This document shows positions 1-7,638 of a stretch of DNA of 64,000 bases, one piece after another; position 1 is the stretch's first letter; each line of letters opens with the position of its first letter. Made by a program: the position numbers and the translations under genes. The stretch lies in contig JALHMT010000001.1 of NCBI GenBank assembly GCA_022843905.1, positions 265,610 through 329,609 of the forward strand, read 5' to 3'. This DNA is from Rubrivivax sp. GTDB taxonomy: Bacteria; Pseudomonadota; Gammaproteobacteria; Burkholderiales; Burkholderiaceae_C. The notes beneath the pieces were generated by a model. That model saw nothing but the letters and a program-made list of their open reading frames with translations, searched no databases and had not been told where the DNA came from.

Positions 1-248
1 ATCCAGGCGATGGGGTAGCCCACCACGGACACCAGGACCGCCACGCTCAGACCCGAGACCAGGCCGATCTGCAGGTCGCTCAGCTGCAGCTGCTGGCGTA
101 TGGTCTCGACCTGCAGCGTGAAGACCGGACGGTCCATCACCACGTACAGCCCCACCAGGATCAGCACCGCGAGGCCCCACCAGGCGGACGCTGGCGCCCG
201 GGGCGTCGCCGGGGGCTCGGCGGCGGTGGGCGCGGGGGCTGCAGGCAT
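1..248 (-). CDS. MFS transporter, N-terminal part (cut by window edge)
   Basis: The reverse strand reads 82 codons from the ATG at 248 to the window edge without a stop. After a short Pro/Ala-rich N-terminus comes a first membrane helix (WWGLAVLILVGLYVVMDRPVF), a loop (QVETIRQQLQLSDLQIGLVSG) and the start of a second helix. Tandem helices with a short amphipathic loop of the form 'QLQLSDxQIGLVSG' are typical of spinster-like major facilitator transporters, which move small solutes across the inner membrane. The gene is last in a minus-strand series with the DgcN/DgcA pair and the hydrolase, so it may import or export a related acyl-amino acid. That link is inference from position. The substrate cannot be told from this fragment. 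Confidence 0.75.
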   Translation of the reverse strand, partial: MPAAPAPTAAEPPATPRAPASAWWGLAVLILVGLYVVMDRPVFTLQVETIRQQLQLSDLQIGLVSGLSVAVLVSVVGYPIAW

Positions 249-372
249 GAGGCTGTCCTGGGTGCCGGGTCGGTCAGACCGGGGGCGAGCTGCGGTCGGC
301 GGCGCGGCCCAGCCGATGCAGGCGGGCGTGCGCCACCGCCAGTGCGCCAGGGGCCGGCGTGGCGTTCACGGG

Positions 373-1269
373 TCAGCCGCGCCGCATCGTGAAGCGGATG
401 CCGCGCGCGATGCCGGCCGGCGGCACCATGTTGTGGTCGTCGCCGTCGTGCACCAGGGCCTCGACCGCGAAACCCGCGTTCTGCAGAACCGCCAGGCGTT
501 GCCCCAGTTCGACCGTGTTGGGCACCATGCGGCACTCTTCGATCATGTTGCGGAAGACCTCCTCGCTGGCCGGCACGCCGGGCGCGAAGCGCAGGGTCGA
601 TTCCAGCCCGCCCACGGTGATGAGCGCACGCGCGTTCACCTGGCCGGCCCGCACCCGGTCGGCGAAGGCCGCTTCGTGCTGCAGCACCGCCGCGTCGTTC
701 CACCAGATCGACGGACTGATGGCCACGAACTGCTGGAACGACGTGGTGCGTCGGAACAGCGCGTGCAGCGTCGTCAGGCCGCCCAGCGAGTGGCCCATCA
801 GCACCTGGTCGCCGCGGTCGATGTTCACCAGCGCCTCGACCCGCGGCTTGACCTCGTCTTCGACGACACGGAGATAGTCGTCCATGCCGCCATAACCGTC
901 GGGAGGCGGGGGCATGCTCGCCATGAAGCCCTGCTGCAGCCGCTCGGGTGCGATCGGCGTGGTCAGGTCGATCATGCGGCGCTGCAGCGCCTCGGTGACG
1001 CTGTCGGTGGGGTAGCCGATGCCTACCACCACGGGGTCGACCACGTCGGGCCAGCAGGCCTGGATGCGTGCGGTGTCCACGGCGATGCCGAAGTGCAGGT
1101 TGCCGTCGATGAGGTAGACCACGGCGTGTCCCTGCGCAGGCGTCGGCCGGCGCGTGGGCACCGAGACGAACAGGCGGTAGTCGCGGCCGTTGACCTGGGA
1201 CCGGAAGTCGATGACCTCGGCGTTCAGGGCCATCTCGCTGGTGGGGCGGGCAGGCGTGGGTGCAGGCAT
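373..1269 (-). CDS. Alpha/beta hydrolase (IroE/Fes-like putative esterase)
   Basis: A 298-aa product. The ORF track runs further upstream, but the ATG at 1269 (MPAPTPARPT) sits 28 nt after the stop of the upstream gene and fits the family. The fold is visible: a strand-rich start (DYRLFVSVP), HAVVYLIDGN for the oxyanion region, PVVVGIGYP, and the nucleophile elbow GHSLGG (catalytic Ser). A late DGDDHN supplies the likely catalytic His. This is the layout of the putative-esterase family related to enterobactin esterases, and there is no clear signal peptide. It lies directly downstream of dgcA on the same strand, so a role in hydrolysing an acyl or ester derivative in the same pathway is plausible but unproven. 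Confidence 0.8.
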   Translation of the reverse strand: MPAPTPARPTSEMALNAEVIDFRSQVNGRDYRLFVSVPTRRPTPAQGHAVVYLIDGNLHFGIAVDTARIQACWPDVVDPVVVGIGYPTDSVTEALQRRMIDLTTPIAPERLQQGFMASMPPPPDGYGGMDDYLRVVEDEVKPRVEALVNIDRGDQVLMGHSLGGLTTLHALFRRTTSFQQFVAISPSIWWNDAAVLQHEAAFADRVRAGQVNARALITVGGLESTLRFAPGVPASEEVFRNMIEECRMVPNTVELGQRLAVLQNAGFAVEALVHDGDDHNMVPPAGIARGIRFTMRRG

Positions 1270-1297
1270 GGAAGGGTTCCGTCGAAGTGGAAGTGAA

Positions 1298-2284
1298 TCA
1301 GCCCCACAGGGCCGGCGTGGGCGGCTGCAGGAAGCCGCCGATGAACTGCATGGCATGGGCGCGGTCGTCGCACTGCAGCAGCGGGCCGTCGAGGTCGGCC
1401 CAGCGCGACTGCTGCGCCAGCAGGTGGGCCGGCGCCATGCCCAGCGAGGTGCCGCACATGTTGCCCACCATGAGATCGAAGCCCAGCTCGCGGGCCTCGC
1501 GTGCGAGCGCCAGGGCCTCGGTGAGGCCGCCGGTCTTGTCCAGCTTGATGTTCACGGCCTGGTAGCGGCCCACCAGGGCGGGCAGCGAACGCCGGTCGGT
1601 GCAGGACTCGTCGGCGGCCAGTGGAATGGGCCAGGTGCGGCCGGCCAGCGCGGCATCGTCGCCGCGCGGCAGCGGCTGCTCGACCAGTTCCACGCCGAAG
1701 GCCGGCAACTCGGGCATCAGCCGCGCCAGCAGTGCGGCCGACCAGGACTGGTTGGCGTCGACGATCAGGCGCGCCTCGGGCCGTTCTTCGCGCAAGGCCT
1801 GCAGCAGCGCCAGGTGTCGGGCCGCATCGACCTTCAGCTTGACCAGCGGGAAGCCGCGCGAGGCGCGGGCGCGGCGGCGCACCTCGTCGGGGGTGCCCAG
1901 ACCGATGGTGAAGGTGGACAGCACGGGTTGCAGCCCGGCCAGGCCCGCTGCAGCCCAGGCCGGTTGGCCCTGCTGCTTGGCGCGCAGGTCCCACAGCGCG
2001 CAGTCCAGTGCGTTGCGTGCGCCGCCGGGGGGCAGCAGTCCCAGCAGGTCTTCGCCGCACAGATCGTCGCCAAGCTTCGGCGCCACGGCTTCGATCTGGC
2101 GCGCCATGGTCTGCACGGTCTCGCCTTCGTAGTCCACACCCGCGGCTTCGGCATGACCCGATCGGCCCCGGTCGTCGGTCAGGGTGACGTGGATCAGCGG
2201 CAGCCGGTGCATGACCTCGCGCGCGATTTCGAAGGGTTCGTTCAGAGCCCAGGACTCGCAGGCCACCTTGACGGCCAGCGTCAT
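1298..2284 (-). CDS. dgcA: Enolase-superfamily dipeptide/N-acyl-amino-acid epimerase, DgcA type
   Basis: A 328-aa member of the mandelate racemase/muconate lactonizing enzyme superfamily, starting at the ATG at 2284. That ATG overlaps the dgcN stop as ATGA, so the two genes are translationally coupled. Visible active-site landmarks are LVKLKVD (the KxK pair of the dipeptide-epimerase subgroup), LIVDANQSW (first metal Asp), VEQPLP (second metal Glu), AADESC (third acid) and NIKLDKTGG (opposite-face Lys). This set belongs to the Ala-Glu epimerase-like branch. Next to DgcN the best call is DgcA, which racemizes N-acetyl-D-glutamate to the L form in the DgcN-DgcA D-glutamate route. The family call is strong; the exact substrate rests on context. 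Confidence 0.85.
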   Translation of the reverse strand: MTLAVKVACESWALNEPFEIAREVMHRLPLIHVTLTDDRGRSGHAEAAGVDYEGETVQTMARQIEAVAPKLGDDLCGEDLLGLLPPGGARNALDCALWDLRAKQQGQPAWAAAGLAGLQPVLSTFTIGLGTPDEVRRRARASRGFPLVKLKVDAARHLALLQALREERPEARLIVDANQSWSAALLARLMPELPAFGVELVEQPLPRGDDAALAGRTWPIPLAADESCTDRRSLPALVGRYQAVNIKLDKTGGLTEALALAREARELGFDLMVGNMCGTSLGMAPAHLLAQQSRWADLDGPLLQCDDRAHAMQFIGGFLQPPTPALWG

Positions 2285-3285
2285 GCCAGCAGCGTCTGCG
2301 CGATGGCGTCGACCCCACCGCGCAGGGGGTCGCAGACGGGCAGGCCCAGGTCGGCGATGACCTGCTCGCGGTAGGCGGCCCAGGCGGCATCGCCCAGCGT
2401 CGACGAGTTGATCGCCACGCCCACGCATCTCACGGCCGGATTGGTCAGCCGGGCCGCTTCGACGTAGCGGCGGATGGCTTCGTGCAGCGTCGGCAGCGGG
2501 ATGTGCGGGTAGTCCTCGATCGTGGTGCGCGAGGGATCGTGGCACAGCACGATGGCGTCGGGCTGCGAGCCGTGCAGCAGGCCCAGCGTGACCCCCGCGA
2601 AGGCCGGGTGGAACAGCGCGCCCTGGCCTTCGATGACGTCCCAGTGGTCGGGCTCGTTGGCCGGCGACAGCGTCTCGGCGGCGCCGGCGATGAAGTCGGC
2701 CACCACGGCGTCGATGGCCACGCCTTCGCCGGCGATCATGATGCCGGTCTGACCCGTGGCGCGGAAGCTGGCCTTCACGCCGCGGGCCCGCAGCGCGCGC
2801 GTCAGCGCCAGCGCGGTGTACTTCTTGCCCAGCGCGCAGTCGGTGCCCACGGTCAGCACGCGTTGGCCGCCGCGGCGCAGGCCGGTGCCGGTGGGAAAGG
2901 ACCGGTCGGAATGGCGCACGTTGATCAGCCGTGCTCCCGTGCGCGCCGCCGCGGCGGCCAGCGCGGGGTGCTGCTCCAGGCGTGTGTGCAGCCCGCTGAC
3001 GATGTCCAGCCCCGCATCCAGCGCCTGCACCAGCGTCGGTATCCACCGCTCTGGCAAGGTGCCGCCGACCGCGGCCACGCCGATCAGCAGCGAGCCGGCA
3101 CCGCGTGCCGCCGCATCGGCAGGCGACAGCACCGGCAGGTCCAGGCTCACCGTCCCGGCGGGCAGGGCCCACTGGCCGATCACGTCGTCGGGGCACCAGT
3201 CACGCAGGCCGAAGCCGGTCTTGGCATCCGACTTGAGCGTGACTTCGCCCAGGAAAATGAGGTAGGGCTTGCGAAGCAGCGGCAT
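2281..3285 (-). CDS. dgcN: DUF1611-family protein, D-glutamate N-acetyltransferase DgcN type
   Basis: A 334-aa protein of full family length. The N-terminal half is a Rossmann-like domain (LLIGVAAVGGTLPERW). The C-terminal half has a P-loop (TVGTDCALGKKYTAL, about residues 176-190) and a conserved EGQGALFHPAFAGVTLGLLHG block, the hallmarks of DUF1611. Members paired with a DgcA-type epimerase have been characterized as DgcN, which N-acetylates D-glutamate before racemization. The gene heads the operon dgcN-dgcA-hydrolase-MFS. Its ATG at 3285 abuts a perfect inverted repeat and a good -10/-35 pair with no Shine-Dalgarno sequence, so its mRNA may be leaderless. It could instead act on another D-amino acid. 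Confidence 0.85.
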   Translation of the reverse strand: MPLLRKPYLIFLGEVTLKSDAKTGFGLRDWCPDDVIGQWALPAGTVSLDLPVLSPADAAARGAGSLLIGVAAVGGTLPERWIPTLVQALDAGLDIVSGLHTRLEQHPALAAAAARTGARLINVRHSDRSFPTGTGLRRGGQRVLTVGTDCALGKKYTALALTRALRARGVKASFRATGQTGIMIAGEGVAIDAVVADFIAGAAETLSPANEPDHWDVIEGQGALFHPAFAGVTLGLLHGSQPDAIVLCHDPSRTTIEDYPHIPLPTLHEAIRRYVEAARLTNPAVRCVGVAINSSTLGDAAWAAYREQVIADLGLPVCDPLRGGVDAIAQTLLA

Positions 3286-3321
3286 GGAGTGGATATTATT
3301 TCATCCACTCCGATCGGTAAA
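3286..3321 (-). promoter_or_regulatory. Promoter with operator-like palindrome upstream of dgcN
   Basis: A perfect 9-bp inverted repeat, GGAGTGGAT-N8-ATCCACTCC, fills 3286-3311 and ends directly at the dgcN ATG. On the minus strand a TAATAT box (3293-3298) lies 17 nt from TTTACC (3316-3321), a plausible sigma70 -10/-35 pair. Only 7 nt separate the -10 box from the ATG, so transcription would start at or next to the start codon. The palindrome covers the -10 box, as expected for a repressor site. The adjacent HTH-cupin regulator is the natural candidate to bind it. The repeat and boxes are seen directly; the function is inferred. Confidence 0.6.
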
Positions 3322-3386
3322 GCACGCGCGCCCGACGGCGCGCCGGAGTTCTGCGAGCAGCCCGGGAGGTGGTCCGCGCGCAGCCC

Positions 3387-4052
3387 CTACAGCGGCGGCG
3401 TGTTGGCGCTGACCACCACCGCCTCGCCGTCGCCGACGTTCCTGAAGCGGTGGGGCAGGCGGCTGGAGAAGAGATAGCCGTCGCCCGGGCCGAGCACGCG
3501 CGTGTTGCCGCCCACCGTGACCTCCACCTGGCCCTGGATCACCACGCCCCCCTCGTCGCCCTGGTGGCTGTAAGGCTGCGCCGCGGTCTCGGCGCCGGGC
3601 GCATAGCGCTCCAGCAGCACCTGCAGCGGGCGGCCCTTCAGGTTGGTGCCGACCTGGCGCAGCGAGATGCCGCCGCCGCCCACTTCCATCAGTTCGTGAT
3701 GCTGGAAGAACATCTGTGTCTCGCTGCCCGGATCCAGCGAGAAGAACTCCGACAGCGTCATCGGCAGGCTGTCCAGGATCTTGCGCAGCGAGCCGACCGA
3801 AGGCGAGATGGTCTCCTTCTCGATGCATCCGATGGTGCCGTGATTGAGCCCGGCGCGCCGTGCCAGTTCGCGCTGCGACAGGCCGTGCACCTCGCGCACG
3901 TAGCGCAGGCGGGCGCCCAGTCCGAACGACGGTTCGGTGTCCGCCGGGCTGGCTGACGCGGCCGCCGCCAGCGCGCCGCCGGCAGCCGCGCCAGCCGGCG
4001 CGCGAGGCGTGGTCTTGCGGGGAGCTGGGAGGGGCTTGGTCTTCGTGGGCAT
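3387..4052 (-). CDS. XRE-type transcriptional regulator with C-terminal cupin domain
   Basis: A 221-aa product from the ATG at 4052 (MPTKTKPLPAPRK); the longer ORF in the track has no supporting features. A basic Ala-rich tail is followed by an HTH_3 domain (LRYVREVHGLSQRELARRAGLNHGTIGCIE, about residues 45-100). A short linker then leads into a cupin barrel ending GDGYLFSSRLPHRFRNVG. HTH-cupin proteins of this PuuR-like form sense small metabolites and control amine or amino-acid catabolism. It lies 101 nt upstream of dgcN on the same strand, and the palindrome over the dgcN promoter is its likely target. It may be the local counterpart of the DgcR regulators described with dgc genes, but that equivalence is not shown by the sequence. 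Confidence 0.85.
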   Translation of the reverse strand: MPTKTKPLPAPRKTTPRAPAGAAAGGALAAAASASPADTEPSFGLGARLRYVREVHGLSQRELARRAGLNHGTIGCIEKETISPSVGSLRKILDSLPMTLSEFFSLDPGSETQMFFQHHELMEVGGGGISLRQVGTNLKGRPLQVLLERYAPGAETAAQPYSHQGDEGGVVIQGQVEVTVGGNTRVLGPGDGYLFSSRLPHRFRNVGDGEAVVVSANTPPL

Positions 4053-4159
4053 GGGGCGCTGGGGGCGGCAACGGCTGGTGGGTAGTTTAACGACCACCCC
4101 CCACGCCTTGATGCCGGCCTGGCCGCTGGATAGGATAATGAACAAACACGAAGGCGACC

Positions 4160-5470
4160 ATGGATCCACTCGAACCTCTGTCCCCGCGGCAGGCTGACTG
4201 GCTGGCCGACCAGGCCGGGGCCTTGGCCGTGCCCGGCCTGGCGCTGTCGCTGGTGGCGCCGGGCCGCCGGTCGCTGTTCACCTGGGGCGTCGAAGCGGCC
4301 GGGTCGAACCGCGCCGTGAGCGACGACACCTGGTTCTCGGTCGCCTCGCTGGGCAAGCACGTCACGGCCTGCGCCGTGCAAGACCTGGCGCGCCAGGGCC
4401 GGCTCGGGCTGGACGATCGCATCGAAGCGCACCTGACCGACCTGCCGCCGGCCTGGGCCGGGCGCAGCGTGCGCAGCTTGCTGACGCACACCAGCGGCCT
4501 GCCCGAGTACCTGTCCTACACCGGCTCCGAACCCGTGCCCGAGGACGGGGCAGACTTCATGCGCCTGTATGGCCAGCTCGTGCCGGCCTTCGACGAAGGG
4601 GAGGGCTGGATCTACACGAACACGAACTACATCCTGCTGGGCCTGCTCGTGGCCCGGGCCTCGGGTCGCAGCTACGGGGCGGCCGTGCAGTCGCTGTTCG
4701 ACCGCGCCGTCTGCCCGGGCGCCACGGTGGCCAGCCCGGCCTGGACACGTCAGGCCAACGCGCAGGGCCTGGGGGCGCATGCGCGCGACGCCGCCAGCGC
4801 TGCGCGCCAGGTGATCGGGGATGGTGACGTCTCGTTCACCGCGAAGGGCGCGCTTGCCTGGTTGCAGACCTTGCTGGATGCGCCTGAAGACCTGCTGGCG
4901 TCGATGGAGCCTGCGGTGCTGCGGACCGGACGCCCCGCGGCCTACGGCAGCGGCTGGTTCCTGGACAGCTTGCGCGGTGAGCGCCTGGGCCATCACGGCG
5001 GACACTTCGATGGCTGGACCGCCATGGCCATCGTCTTGCCCGCTCGCGGCTGCGGCGTGATCGTGATGTGCAACCTGGCCCCCGGGAACACACGCGCCGT
5101 GCGCCATCTGGCCTCGCAGGCCCTGGAGGCCTGGGCGCCGGGGTCGACGCCGCTGTCCCTGAACCCCATGCATGACGATGCGCCCGGACTGACGGCGACG
5201 GCCCGCGCGCAGCTCTTCCGGCAAGGCGACACGCTGGACCGATCCTGCTTCGCCGACGAACTGCTGCGCGTGGCCGCGCACGGCAGCGCGGTGCGCGGCG
5301 TGCCCAATCTGTGGACCGGCACCGAACCCCTGGGCTTCGAACTGGTGGAGCAGCAGGTGCAACCCGGCTACCGCATGCGCCGCTACCGCACGACCTATGC
5401 GGATCGCACCGAACACCTGCTGGTGGGCACCACGCCGCAGGACAGGATCTACTGGGCCTGGCCGATGTGA
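4160..5470 (+). CDS. Serine hydrolase, class C beta-lactamase / penicillin-binding-protein-like family
   Basis: A 436-aa protein divergent from the HTH-cupin regulator. The catalytic set is visible: SLGK near residue 60 (the SxxK nucleophile and Lys), YTNTNY near residue 150 (YxN) and HHGGHFDGW near residue 280 (the HxG-type third motif), plus SLLTHTSGLPEY, a standard family block. No signal peptide is seen, so it is probably cytoplasmic and resembles esterase or D-aminopeptidase members rather than a true beta-lactamase. Its C-terminal ~120 residues form a lipocalin-like tail typical of some D-aminopeptidase-type members. Divergence from the dgc regulator hints at work on D-amino-acid peptides or amides, which is inference. 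Confidence 0.8.
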   Translation: MDPLEPLSPRQADWLADQAGALAVPGLALSLVAPGRRSLFTWGVEAAGSNRAVSDDTWFSVASLGKHVTACAVQDLARQGRLGLDDRIEAHLTDLPPAWAGRSVRSLLTHTSGLPEYLSYTGSEPVPEDGADFMRLYGQLVPAFDEGEGWIYTNTNYILLGLLVARASGRSYGAAVQSLFDRAVCPGATVASPAWTRQANAQGLGAHARDAASAARQVIGDGDVSFTAKGALAWLQTLLDAPEDLLASMEPAVLRTGRPAAYGSGWFLDSLRGERLGHHGGHFDGWTAMAIVLPARGCGVIVMCNLAPGNTRAVRHLASQALEAWAPGSTPLSLNPMHDDAPGLTATARAQLFRQGDTLDRSCFADELLRVAAHGSAVRGVPNLWTGTEPLGFELVEQQVQPGYRMRRYRTTYADRTEHLLVGTTPQDRIYWAWPM

Positions 5471-5498
5471 AGCTGCGGCGCTCCGGCCGTCCGCCCGA

Positions 5499-6656
5499 TC
5501 AGCGCAGCGTCTGCATCAGCCCCATCAGCAAGCGCGTGCGCGGCACGATGCTGCTGATGTACAGGCGCTCTTCCAGGGTGTGGCCGCCATCGCCGTCGAC
5601 GCCCAGGCCGTCCAGCGTGGGGGCGATGGCCGCCGTGAAGTTGCCGTCGCTGCCGCCGCCGGTCTTCAGGTCGACGAGGTCGAAGCCGATGTCGGCAGCC
5701 AGCGCACGCGCGTGTTCGTACAGCGCCGCGATGCCAGGCGTCTTTTCGTAGCCGGGCCGGTTGATGCCGCCTTCGATGCTGAGCGTGACGCCAGGCACTC
5801 GGGGCTGCAGGCCGCGGATGCGGCGCACGATCTCTTCGCCGATCTCGGGGTTGGGCATGCGCACGTCGACCTCGACGCTCGCGCGGTCTGGCACGACGTT
5901 GGAGCGCGTGCCGCCGCGCACCAGGCCGACGCTGACCGTGAGCTCGCGCGAATAGTCGGTCATGGCCTCCAGCGCCAGCACCTGGTGCGCGATCTCGTGG
6001 ATGGCGCTGCGGCCCAGGTGGTGTTCAACGCCGGCATGGGCAGCCACGCCGTGGGCCGTGACCGTGAACTGTGCGATGCCCTTGCGCGCGGTGACGATCT
6101 TGCCGCCCGAGCGCGCCGGTTCGGTGACGAGCACGAACTTCGCCCGCCGCGCCTCGCGCTCGATGTGCTCGCGCGAGGTGCCGCTGCCCATCTCCTCGTC
6201 GCTGACCATCAGGTGCCGCACCGGCAGGTGCGTGCGCAGGCCCTCTCGGTGGATCTGCCGCAGCGCGGCCAGGGCCAGGTAGGTGCCGCCCTTCATGTCC
6301 TCGGCGCCGGGACCGTAGGCGCGGTCGCCGTCGATGCGGAAGGGCAGCGGCCCGGCCAGCGTGCCGATGGCGTGCACGGTGTCGATGTGGCTGAGCACCA
6401 GCACGCCCGGCCCCGCGGCGGCCTGCGGCGGGCAATGGCGGTCGTCGACGGCCAGCAGATGGTCGCCGAAGCCGTCACGGCCGGGAATGCGTTCCACGCG
6501 CGCGCCGATGGCCTCGTAGTCCTGCTGCACGCGGGCCGCCATGCGCGCCATGGCCTCGGGCACGTCGGTGGGACTCTCGATCTCGATCCAGGCGCGGATG
6601 CCGGCCAGGATCTCGTCCACGTCGAGGGCGGGCGCAGTTGACAACATGGACTTCAT
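5499..6656 (-). CDS. M20-family metallopeptidase (carboxypeptidase G2 / amidohydrolase type)
   Basis: A 385-aa zinc-dependent M20 peptidase. Metal and catalytic residues are visible: LSHIDTVH (HxD), YGPGAEDMKGG (bridging Asp), SDEEMGSG (catalytic Glu pair) and a C-terminal GDGGHTLEE (His ligand). A dimerization domain sits between. M20 members of this length and motif spelling resemble glutamate carboxypeptidase, which cleaves N-acyl-glutamates. Start at 6656 (MKSMLSTAP); ATG 6647 is an alternative. The gene has its own promoter with an inverted repeat over the -10 box and lies just after a DeoR regulator gene. Since dgcN/dgcA would make N-acetyl-L-glutamate, this enzyme is a candidate deacetylase, but its gene is not in the dgc operon. 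Confidence 0.85.
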   Translation of the reverse strand: MKSMLSTAPALDVDEILAGIRAWIEIESPTDVPEAMARMAARVQQDYEAIGARVERIPGRDGFGDHLLAVDDRHCPPQAAAGPGVLVLSHIDTVHAIGTLAGPLPFRIDGDRAYGPGAEDMKGGTYLALAALRQIHREGLRTHLPVRHLMVSDEEMGSGTSREHIEREARRAKFVLVTEPARSGGKIVTARKGIAQFTVTAHGVAAHAGVEHHLGRSAIHEIAHQVLALEAMTDYSRELTVSVGLVRGGTRSNVVPDRASVEVDVRMPNPEIGEEIVRRIRGLQPRVPGVTLSIEGGINRPGYEKTPGIAALYEHARALAADIGFDLVDLKTGGGSDGNFTAAIAPTLDGLGVDGDGGHTLEERLYISSIVPRTRLLMGLMQTLR

Positions 6657-6683
6657 GGAATGAAAGGGGTGAATGTCCGGAGA

Positions 6684-6710
6684 ACTGTCCGGGGAACGCT
6701 GGACAGTATA
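6684..6710 (-). promoter_or_regulatory. Promoter with inverted repeat upstream of the M20 peptidase gene
   Basis: ACTGTCC (6684-6690) and GGACAGT (6701-6707) form a perfect 7-bp inverted repeat with a 10-nt spacer. On the minus strand TATACT (plus-strand 6705-6710) is a good -10 box overlapping one arm, and a further partial copy CCGGACATT follows toward the gene. This looks like a promoter controlled by a dimeric regulator. The DeoR-family product of the neighbouring gene is one candidate, although the repeats ahead of the BtpA operon look different. No good -35 box is seen at 17 nt. Confidence 0.45.
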
Positions 6711-6734
6711 TTAACCAGACTGCAGGACCCCGCC

Positions 6735-7628
6735 TCAACCCCGCGGCGCGATGCGCACCGTCACCCCCGCGGCCTTCAGCGCCGCGGCCAGCGGCGCCGG
6801 CGGGGCGGCATCGGTGATGACCATGTGAATCTCCTGCAGCGTGCAGGCCTGGGCCAGCGAACGCTGGCCGAACTTGCTGGCGTCGCACAGCAGGATGACC
6901 TGATCGGCCCGTTCGATGTACACGCGCTTGACCTGCGTGTCCTCGGGCGACGAATCGAAGCCGCCCTGCTCGGTCAGTCCGGCCACGCCGATGAAGGCCT
7001 TGCTGAACCAGTGCTGCGCCGTCTGCGCCAGCGCCGTCTGTCCGCACAGCGACAGCTCCTGGGCGCGCACGATGCCGCCCGGCATCAGCACCTCGCAGCG
7101 CGTGCCGGCCAGCAGCGCTGCCAGCCGCAGGTGGTTGGTGAAGACGCGCAGGCCCGGGCCCTTGGCCAGTTCGCGCCCCAGCGCCAACACCGTGCTGCCG
7201 ACGTCCAGCGCCACGTTGTCCTGCGGCCCCAGCAGCGCGGCGGCGCTGCGCGCGATGGCCTGCTTTGCGGCGTTCTGGCGGCGCCGGCGCGTGTCGTACT
7301 GCAGCTCGCGCGTCTCGGCCTCGGCGCCCTCGCGGGTGGCTGAAGCGACCGGCGCCGGCACGGCCGCGCCGTGCGAGCGCACCAGGCGGCCCTGCGCGCT
7401 CAGCACGTCGAGGTCGCGCCGTGCGCTCATCTGCGAGACGCCGAAGCGCTCGGCGATCTGCGCCACGCCGACGAAACCTTCCTGCCCCATCATCTCCAGG
7501 ATGCGCTGCTGGCGCGCCGCGGCCGGCAGGCGCTCGGTGCGCTCGGGCACCGGCGAGCGCGGGGGCTTGCGCGCGGGCTTGGCTGCGGACTTGGGCCGGA
7601 TGGAGGCGGAGGCAGGTCGCACGGCCAT
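6735..7628 (-). CDS. DeoR/GlpR-family transcriptional regulator
   Basis: A 297-aa protein. After a basic, disordered ~30-residue N-terminus comes the DeoR winged-helix signature RQQRILEMMGQEGFVGVAQIAERFGVSQMSARRDLDVL. The sugar-phosphate-isomerase-like effector domain follows, with the conserved DVGSTVLALGREL, FTNHLRLA and LLCDASKFGQRSLAQ blocks. DeoR proteins usually repress sugar or polyol catabolic operons and respond to a phosphorylated intermediate. The gene is the last of an eight-gene operon, 10 nt after the ABC ATPase gene, and the operon encodes an FGGY kinase that would produce such a phosphate. Its likely operator is the trio of direct repeats upstream of the BtpA-family gene. Confidence 0.9.
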   Translation of the reverse strand: MAVRPASASIRPKSAAKPARKPPRSPVPERTERLPAAARQQRILEMMGQEGFVGVAQIAERFGVSQMSARRDLDVLSAQGRLVRSHGAAVPAPVASATREGAEAETRELQYDTRRRRQNAAKQAIARSAAALLGPQDNVALDVGSTVLALGRELAKGPGLRVFTNHLRLAALLAGTRCEVLMPGGIVRAQELSLCGQTALAQTAQHWFSKAFIGVAGLTEQGGFDSSPEDTQVKRVYIERADQVILLCDASKFGQRSLAQACTLQEIHMVITDAAPPAPLAAALKAAGVTVRIAPRG

Positions 7629-7638
7629 GGCAGGCAGC

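Noticed and set aside
1298-3196. 632-aa ORF extending dgcA upstream
   Set aside because: The extra 304 residues are dgcN read in another frame. The dgcA start at 2284 is fixed by the ATGA overlap with the dgcN stop.
4074-4105. Weak inverted repeat GGTGG...CCACC between the HTH-cupin gene and the serine hydrolase
   Set aside because: Only five base pairs in a GC-rich background, and it does not match the palindrome at the dgcN promoter.
3758-5416. 552-aa minus-strand ORF opposite the serine hydrolase
   Set aside because: The serine hydrolase on the plus strand has intact SxxK, YxN and HxG motifs. The opposite ORF is Gln/Gly/Arg-rich and has none.
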